A stretch of DNA of 35,854 nucleotides from Candidatus Saccharimonadota bacterium (GTDB lineage Bacteria > Patescibacteriota > Saccharimonadia > Saccharimonadales > AWTP1-31): assembly GCA_026395435.1 (NCBI GenBank), contig JAPLYT010000014.1, positions 1 through 35,854 on the forward strand, in the 5' to 3' direction. Shown here piece by piece: positions 31,648 through 35,854 of this stretch. The translations under genes were made by a program, and so were the position numbers. The notes beneath the pieces were generated by a model, which had not been told where the DNA came from, made no database searches, and was given only the letters and a program-made list of their open reading frames with translations. Position 1 is the stretch's first letter. Each line of letters starts with the position of its first letter.

Positions 31648-32925
31648 TTAGTATTTGATCGAGCCGATAGCTGGGTCGCCAATGATGACCTTTTGGTCTG
31701 GCTCTACGTCCATGCGGCGTAGTTGGTGCATAATGCCCATTTTGCCCATAATATCGCGAAGTCGCTCGATACCGTGGTTACTCTCGAAATCAGTACGTTC
31801 AGCGAAGCGTTCGATCTTACGACCCTTAACCAAGAAATGGTCATCAACCTTAGAAACGTTCCAACTGTTAAGTGTCTCTGGAAGTCGAAGGGTTGGGATC
31901 ATATCTTCTGCTTCGGCCTCTTTTTTGATAGCTCGCTGAATATCAACCAGTTTCTTGAGCTCGTAGAGCATTGGCTTAACACCTTCTCCACTAACAGCCG
32001 AGATGGCATATTGCATGGTACCTTTAGGAATGACCTTTTTAAGCGCCTTTTGCTTTTCGACTAATACTTTCGGATCGAGACCATCGATTTTGTTGAGCAC
32101 GACTGCTTGAGGTTTTTCACTTAAATCAACGGTATAGCTCTTGAGTTCGTTCTGGATAGTTTTATATACGGCGACCACATCGTCCTGATACGCATCGATT
32201 AGATGGATAAGCACACCGGTGCGTTCAACGTGACGTAAGAATTCATCTCCGAGGCCTTTGCCTTCTGATGCGCCCTCTATAAGGCCTGGTACGTCGGCAA
32301 GTAGCAGGCTATTGCCTTTGTCGAGGTCGACAACGCCAAGATTAGGAGTAAGCGTGGTAAAGGCATAGTCGGCGATTTCTGGTCGGGCATTACTAACGCT
32401 CGCAAGAAGTGTTGATTTACCGGCATTTGGCATGCCAACAATACCAACGTCTGCGATAACTTTTAGCTCTAACGTAAGCTCCAGTTCATCGCCACGTTCA
32501 CCCTTTTCAGCAACGCGAGGCGCTTGGCGACGAGATGATACGAAGTGGGCGTTTCCAAATCCACCCTTACCACCATGGGCGATAATCGCGGTTTGTTGGT
32601 CTGCTACAAAATCTGCGAGCACCAGACCGTCAGCATTTGATACGAGTGTCCCGACAGGTACTTGAATTGTTAGGTCTTTCCCACTTTTACCGTGCTTGTT
32701 TTGCTTATCACCCGGCTTACCAGGTTCAGCGAGGAGCTCTTTATGATAACGAAACGACGCGAGGGTATTTTGGTTACGACTGGCAACCATAATGATGTCG
32801 CCTCCGTCACCGCCATCGCCACCGTCTGGGCCACCACGATCGACAAATTTTTCATGCCGAAAATTGACGCGCCCATTACCGCCGTCTCCTGCAGAAACCT
32901 TCACCGTTGCTTTGTCTATAAACAT
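31648..32925 (-). CDS. obgE: Obg-family GTPase ObgE/CgtA
   Basis: The 425-residue protein contains a glycine-rich Obg fold (1-157; DGGNGRVNFRHEKFVDRGGP), a GTPase domain (about 158-330) with G1 GMPNAGKST, G3 DVPGLIEGASEGKGLG and G4 NKIDG, and a C-terminal OCT domain (about 340-425). It assists late large-subunit ribosome assembly and stress signalling. A TATACT box 8 bases before the ATG, with TTGCTA 17 bases further up, marks a leaderless transcript. The SWEET-like gene follows. Confidence 0.95.
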   Translation of the reverse strand: MFIDKATVKVSAGDGGNGRVNFRHEKFVDRGGPDGGDGGDGGDIIMVASRNQNTLASFRYHKELLAEPGKPGDKQNKHGKSGKDLTIQVPVGTLVSNADGLVLADFVADQQTAIIAHGGKGGFGNAHFVSSRRQAPRVAEKGERGDELELTLELKVIADVGIVGMPNAGKSTLLASVSNARPEIADYAFTTLTPNLGVVDLDKGNSLLLADVPGLIEGASEGKGLGDEFLRHVERTGVLIHLIDAYQDDVVAVYKTIQNELKSYTVDLSEKPQAVVLNKIDGLDPKVLVEKQKALKKVIPKGTMQYAISAVSGEGVKPMLYELKKLVDIQRAIKKEAEAEDMIPTLRLPETLNSWNVSKVDDHFLVKGRKIERFAERTDFESNHGIERLRDIMGKMGIMHQLRRMDVEPDQKVIIGDPAIGSIKY

Positions 32926-33266
32926 ATCCGATAAGTATACAATTTTTACAACAAATTAGCAATGTTACCATATGGAATAATTGATGCGCTTGTGAGAATT
33001 TGGGCGTACGCGCGGTGATGAATAATAATACCGTTAATAGTATGTGAATTTACTTCACTACTATTCACTTAGTTTGGGAGGTGAGCAGCCAAAGAAAATG
33101 TATCATTTTCATTTCAAGCTCTGATGATCCTTGCGCTTGTGAGAATTTGGGCGTATGTGGTGCGAAGCGCAAAGAAAACGTATGGAAGATACGTTGACTG
33201 CGCCTCGTAAACCACTACGCTCAAAGGCTCCAAGAAGTTGAGCTTGCTCAACTGGCGCATGGATTA
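32926..33266. repeat. Repeat- and hairpin-rich intergenic region
   Basis: No gene is evident in this gap. A 23-bp direct repeat GCGCTTGTGAGAATTTGGGCGTA occurs at 32986-33008 and 33133-33155. A second pair, CAAAGAAAA(T/C)GTAT, occurs at 33090-33103 and 33170-33183. Hairpins are GTGAAT/ATTCAC (33044-33068), GAAAATG/CATTTTC (33094-33110), AACGTAT/ATACGTT (33177-33195) and AGTTGAG-CTTG-CTCAACT (33236-33253). Minus-strand translations of the 23-bp copies both read YAQILTSA and then diverge. It may be a decayed duplication; the last hairpin could end the LysM-CHAP transcript but lacks a T run. Confidence 0.5.
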
Positions 33267-34394
33267 TCAATAGATGTAGGAGTAGCCGGCAGCTGCTTCA
33301 GGCGACAACGTCTTGGTGCTTACCCGGCCCCAGCCGACAACGTTCATTTCTGAGACGTTCACACTACCATCTGCATTTACAGATTCAACATAGCCAACGT
33401 GTCCGTACCAGTCGCGTGGTGGTGTCCAGATAACTGCACCTGCTTGTGGGACTCGCCCTGTTGAGAAGCCAGCCTGACTCGCGAGATTCAACCATGTTCG
33501 AGCGTCTCCGAGGTTACTTGGTACTGGGCGTCCAGCAGAAGCACGGCGGTTTGCTGCATACCACGTACAATAGCCATAATCATAGCCATTTGATCCGTAA
33601 ATTGCCCCAGATCCACCCCATGCGAATCCAGTGCCATAGGAGCTTGCAGATGCATATCGCGTGACAGGAGCCGGAGTGACACTTCCGTCACGAATCAGAA
33701 TCTTAGATCCTACCTTGATACCAGATGTTTCAGCATCGTTATCTGCAATCAGCTGTTCTTTGTTGGCCTTATATTTTGATACAAGCGAGTCGATAGTATC
33801 GCCATCTTTTACGACGTATACGATACCGTTTACCGGAGAAATAACCAGCGCCTTGCCAGCATCTACGTTATCGCCCTGTAACCCATTAGACCAACGAATA
33901 GTGTCTGATGTAATACCAAATTTTGCAGCAATACTTGGGATAGTGTCACCGGCAACCGTGACATACGTCTGGATATCTTTATACGATTTTAGCGTTGTAG
34001 CGACGACTTGAGGTTTCGCAACCACGTTGTCATCTGCTGCTGTGACCGCCAACAGTGATTTTGCTGAATCAGCCCTGTTGGCTACCGATGTAGCTTCAGG
34101 CATATTTGCCAACCTGGCGGCATGAACAGCGATATCGGCAGATGATAATTGATCAAGTGCGCCAGAAGCAGATGATGTGTCTGTGGAGCTCACAACACTG
34201 TTATTGACGACAGTCCCGCCTGTCGGCGCATTTACGACAAAGCCAACAACGCCAATAAGCACTGCTATATTAGCGAAAAGTATAGAATAACGAATAAGTT
34301 TCTTACGGGAAGATTTTTGGAGTTTTCGACGTCCACGGATACCGCTTAGATTTGAAAGTGGATTCAGCTCAAGCGTACGGTTGATGATACGAAT
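33267..34394 (-). CDS. LysM and CHAP domain cell-wall hydrolase
   Basis: The protein has two LysM repeats that bind peptidoglycan (YVTVAGDTIPSIAAKFGI and YVVKDGDTIDSLVSKYKA) and a C-terminal CHAP amidase/endopeptidase domain with the catalytic Cys in YCTWYAANR and His in WYGHVGYVES. From GTG 34262 it has 331 residues, but then starts inside its membrane segment. The frame stays open upstream and adds a basic stretch (RRKLQKSSRKKLIRY) ahead of that segment; no ATG, GTG or TTG is present there. AGGGAG (34401-34406) lies 6 bases before an ATT at 34394, so I give 375 residues with a non-AUG start as most likely. The alternative is GTG 34262. Confidence 0.85.
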   Translation of the reverse strand: MRIINRTLELNPLSNLSGIRGRRKLQKSSRKKLIRYSILFANIAVLIGVVGFVVNAPTGGTVVNNSVVSSTDTSSASGALDQLSSADIAVHAARLANMPEATSVANRADSAKSLLAVTAADDNVVAKPQVVATTLKSYKDIQTYVTVAGDTIPSIAAKFGITSDTIRWSNGLQGDNVDAGKALVISPVNGIVYVVKDGDTIDSLVSKYKANKEQLIADNDAETSGIKVGSKILIRDGSVTPAPVTRYASASSYGTGFAWGGSGAIYGSNGYDYGYCTWYAANRRASAGRPVPSNLGDARTWLNLASQAGFSTGRVPQAGAVIWTPPRDWYGHVGYVESVNADGSVNVSEMNVVGWGRVSTKTLSPEAAAGYSYIY

Positions 34395-34546
34395 AATGTT
34401 CTCCCTGATACGTTTGTATCAGATCAAAGACGGTTTTATGTTATTTGCGAGGGATAGTTCGACCAATCCCTGTAATTACTATGTGATCGTGTCTTTGATA
34501 CAACTTCTTGTTCTCTGGCCTAATCTGATAGAACTCAAAGTTGATA
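34395..34546 (-). promoter_or_regulatory. Structured leader of the LysM-CHAP gene
   Basis: About 150 nt precede the gene. Minus-strand ATCAAAGAC pairs with GTCTTTGAT (34423-34431 with 34491-34499) and encloses GGGAT/ATCCC (34451-34470). Right before the ribosome site is a perfect 7-bp hairpin CTGATAC-AAAC-GTATCAG (34405-34422) whose 3' arm overlaps the first bases of AGGGAG. This could control translation. I do not recognise a known riboswitch. Confidence 0.45.
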
Positions 34547-34552
34547 CCACCA

Positions 34553-34581
34553 ATAGTATCACAGAAGGTCAAGTTTTCCAA
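34553..34581 (-). promoter_or_regulatory. Promoter of the LysM-CHAP gene
   Basis: Minus-strand TTGGAA and TACTAT are 17 bases apart, just downstream of the mltG stop. The start would be near 34546. Confidence 0.6.
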
Positions 34582-34624
34582 GCGTTTTGCACTATCACCA
34601 CCCCTGTAAGGGCGATATATTCAC

Positions 34625-35671
34625 CTAGTTATTACAGAGTTTTTTACAGTGTTGAGCCACCGAAGCTTCGTGCTCTTGAAGTGTGCGATTGAAGTAGGTA
34701 GTACCATCGTCGCCAGAGACAAAATAGAGCCAATCAGTTTGAGCAGGATATGCAACTGCGCTCAACGATGATACCGATACATTACTAATAGGGCCGGGAG
34801 GAAGACCGTCTGTGCGGTAGGTATTGTATGGTGAATCAAATGTAAGAGATGGTACTTGACCGGCAAGAATTGCGCCGTAACTAGCAGTGGCGTCAGATTC
34901 TAACTTCTTGCCTTCTTTGAGACGCTTCAAGAAGACTTGGGCCACTTGAGCCCGATCTGAATCGCTCGATACTTCTCGCTCTACAATAGATGCTAAGGTA
35001 ACACCTTCATGTATGCTGATGCCTTGTTTGGCAATTGCAGCCCGGATCTCAGGTGTTAACCGTTTTTGCATTTCATCAAGAGAAAACGTAATGATCTGCG
35101 ACGGAGTTGTCTCTGCTGTTTTCTGGAATGATTCAGGGTATAAGTAGCCTTCTAGGCTCGCATCTGCTGGTTTATCCACAAGCGCAGGATGATTTGCGTA
35201 TGCGGATGGCTTAAATGCTTCTTCGGTGGCTGTGGCGTCGAATCCAGCATTAATAAACGCTTGTTTGATTTGATCAATGCGCTGGCCCGGCTTAATGGTG
35301 AACAGTTTACTTGAGATCTTACCCTGAGTTATGATCGTCACGATTTCTTTAACGCTTTGGCTCGGAGATAATGAATAGGTGCCGGCAAGGATAGAATCTT
35401 GAAGATTTTGCGTACGGGTATACTGCGTAAAGGCCCAGTCGCTGCGAATGAGTTTTTCTTGCTTTAGAAGCGTAGCGACATCGGTGATGGAAGACCCCGT
35501 TTTGATCACGATGGTCTGCGTCGTTTGATTGGAGCTTATCGGTTTGAGATTATTGAAGTAATACTGTCGTGAGCCATAGATACCTCCGGCTATAGCGAGT
35601 AATGCAACTACCAGCACAGAACCGAATATTATCCGTGTCTTGGTACGTGTCCGTCGATATTTATACGGCAT
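34625..35671 (-). CDS. mltG: Endolytic murein transglycosylase MltG
   Basis: MltG cuts nascent glycan strands and so ends peptidoglycan chain growth. The 348-residue protein has a basic N-terminus (KYRRTRTKTR), one membrane segment (about 15-33), a LysM-like subdomain (about 45-120) and the YceG catalytic domain with EGYLYPESF and LASIVEREV, the latter holding the catalytic Glu. The start was set at ATG 35671, preceded by GGAGGAG, and not at 35731: the extra 20 residues overlap ruvX in another frame. It overlaps the ruvX end by 11 bp, the usual ruvX-mltG neighbourhood, and is translationally coupled. Confidence 0.93.
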   Translation of the reverse strand: MPYKYRRTRTKTRIIFGSVLVVALLAIAGGIYGSRQYYFNNLKPISSNQTTQTIVIKTGSSITDVATLLKQEKLIRSDWAFTQYTRTQNLQDSILAGTYSLSPSQSVKEIVTIITQGKISSKLFTIKPGQRIDQIKQAFINAGFDATATEEAFKPSAYANHPALVDKPADASLEGYLYPESFQKTAETTPSQIITFSLDEMQKRLTPEIRAAIAKQGISIHEGVTLASIVEREVSSDSDRAQVAQVFLKRLKEGKKLESDATASYGAILAGQVPSLTFDSPYNTYRTDGLPPGPISNVSVSSLSAVAYPAQTDWLYFVSGDDGTTYFNRTLQEHEASVAQHCKKLCNN

Positions 35672-35854
35672 GAGACTCCTCCGGTAATTCATCAAGAAAA
35701 TCTTGCAATATATAGGTGGCGGCGAGTGCATCGATATCGCCTTTTTCGAACGGCATACCCCTACTTTTGAGCTCTTCTTCAGCCTTAACAGACGTTAGCG
35801 CTTCATCTTGTAGGTGGGTTGGTACAATAATTACTTTTTCAAGCTTCGCTACAA
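35661..35854 (-). CDS. ruvX: Holliday junction resolvase-like RuvX, 3' part
   Basis: Only the last 64 residues are in the window; the 5' part lies beyond the right edge. The visible end reads VIIVPTHLQDEAL, an AEEEL helix, and DIDALAATYILQDFLDE, which matches the C-terminus of YqgF/RuvX proteins, including the final Asp of the active site in IDALAA. RuvX is an RNase H-fold nuclease linked to pre-16S rRNA processing and junction resolution. Its stop (TAA, 35661-35663) lies inside mltG. Confidence 0.85.
   Translation of the reverse strand, partial: VAKLEKVIIVPTHLQDEALTSVKAEEELKSRGMPFEKGDIDALAATYILQDFLDELPEESHAV

Noticed and set aside
32986-33155. CRISPR array
   Set aside because: There are only two copies of the 23-bp repeat, 147 bp apart, with no regular spacer and no cas gene.
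1-35854. UGA recoding as in Gracilibacteria or Absconditabacteria
   Set aside because: UGA ends several genes at the expected family C-terminus (pepP, LysM-CHAP) and is not needed inside any frame.

Overview
The window looks like chromosomal DNA of a small-genome bacterium of the Candidate Phyla Radiation, most likely Candidatus Saccharibacteria (TM7). This is inference from gene content: anchored cell-wall hydrolases, a SecG/holin-like/oligopeptide-binding cluster, few biosynthetic genes, and many transcripts whose start codon lies 6-9 bases after a -10 box. UGA acts as a stop (for example pepP and the LysM-CHAP gene), which argues against the UGA-recoding Gracilibacteria and Absconditabacteria. 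I see no integrase, transposase, CRISPR array or rRNA.

Layout. 1-634: 3' part of an LssY_C-type gene. 635-2085: tRNA-Phe, a MazG-like pyrophosphohydrolase and a stomatin-like SPFH protein. 2181-3644: an anchored DUF1996 protein. 3645-6550: tRNA-Val, tRNA-Leu(GAG), a small membrane protein, an FAD-linked dehydrogenase and tRNA-Leu(CAG). 6554-10778: membrane-anchored oligopeptide-binding protein, SecG, 4-TM holin-like protein, Xaa-Pro aminopeptidase and an orphan. 10803-17203: UvrC, a two-gene cell-wall unit (anchored orphan plus a 910-residue amidase/lysozyme with a structured leader) and TrhO. 17282-21032: a pair of ABC exporters behind a structured leader with a possible leader peptide. 21037-27862: L25/CTC, DedA, UvrA, orphans and prephenate dehydratase. 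27938-32925: a small membrane protein, exonuclease I, class II photolyase, a SWEET-like membrane protein and ObgE. 32926-35854: a repeat-rich gap, a LysM-CHAP hydrolase with a long leader, MltG and the 3' end of ruvX.

Functional themes are DNA repair (UvrA, UvrC, photolyase, exonuclease I, RuvX), peptidoglycan remodelling (910-residue hydrolase, LysM-CHAP, MltG), export and uptake (ABC pair, peptide binder, SecG) and translation (tRNAs, L25, TrhO, ObgE). The genes appear to use two initiation modes: first genes of transcripts are often leaderless, while downstream genes mostly carry Shine-Dalgarno sequences (SPFH, SecG, MltG, the 76-residue gene, the 352-residue gene).

The most unusual signal is at the tRNA genes. 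Beyond the terminators of tRNA-Phe, tRNA-Val and tRNA-Leu(CAG) lies a second copy of the 3' end of that same tRNA. In each case this copy is interrupted in its T-loop by a 55-81 bp insert with a shared palindromic core. The Phe and Leu inserts match at 45 of 53 ungapped positions although their host tRNAs differ. This resembles the E. coli tyrT 3' repeats in layout but points to a small tRNA-targeting repeat element.
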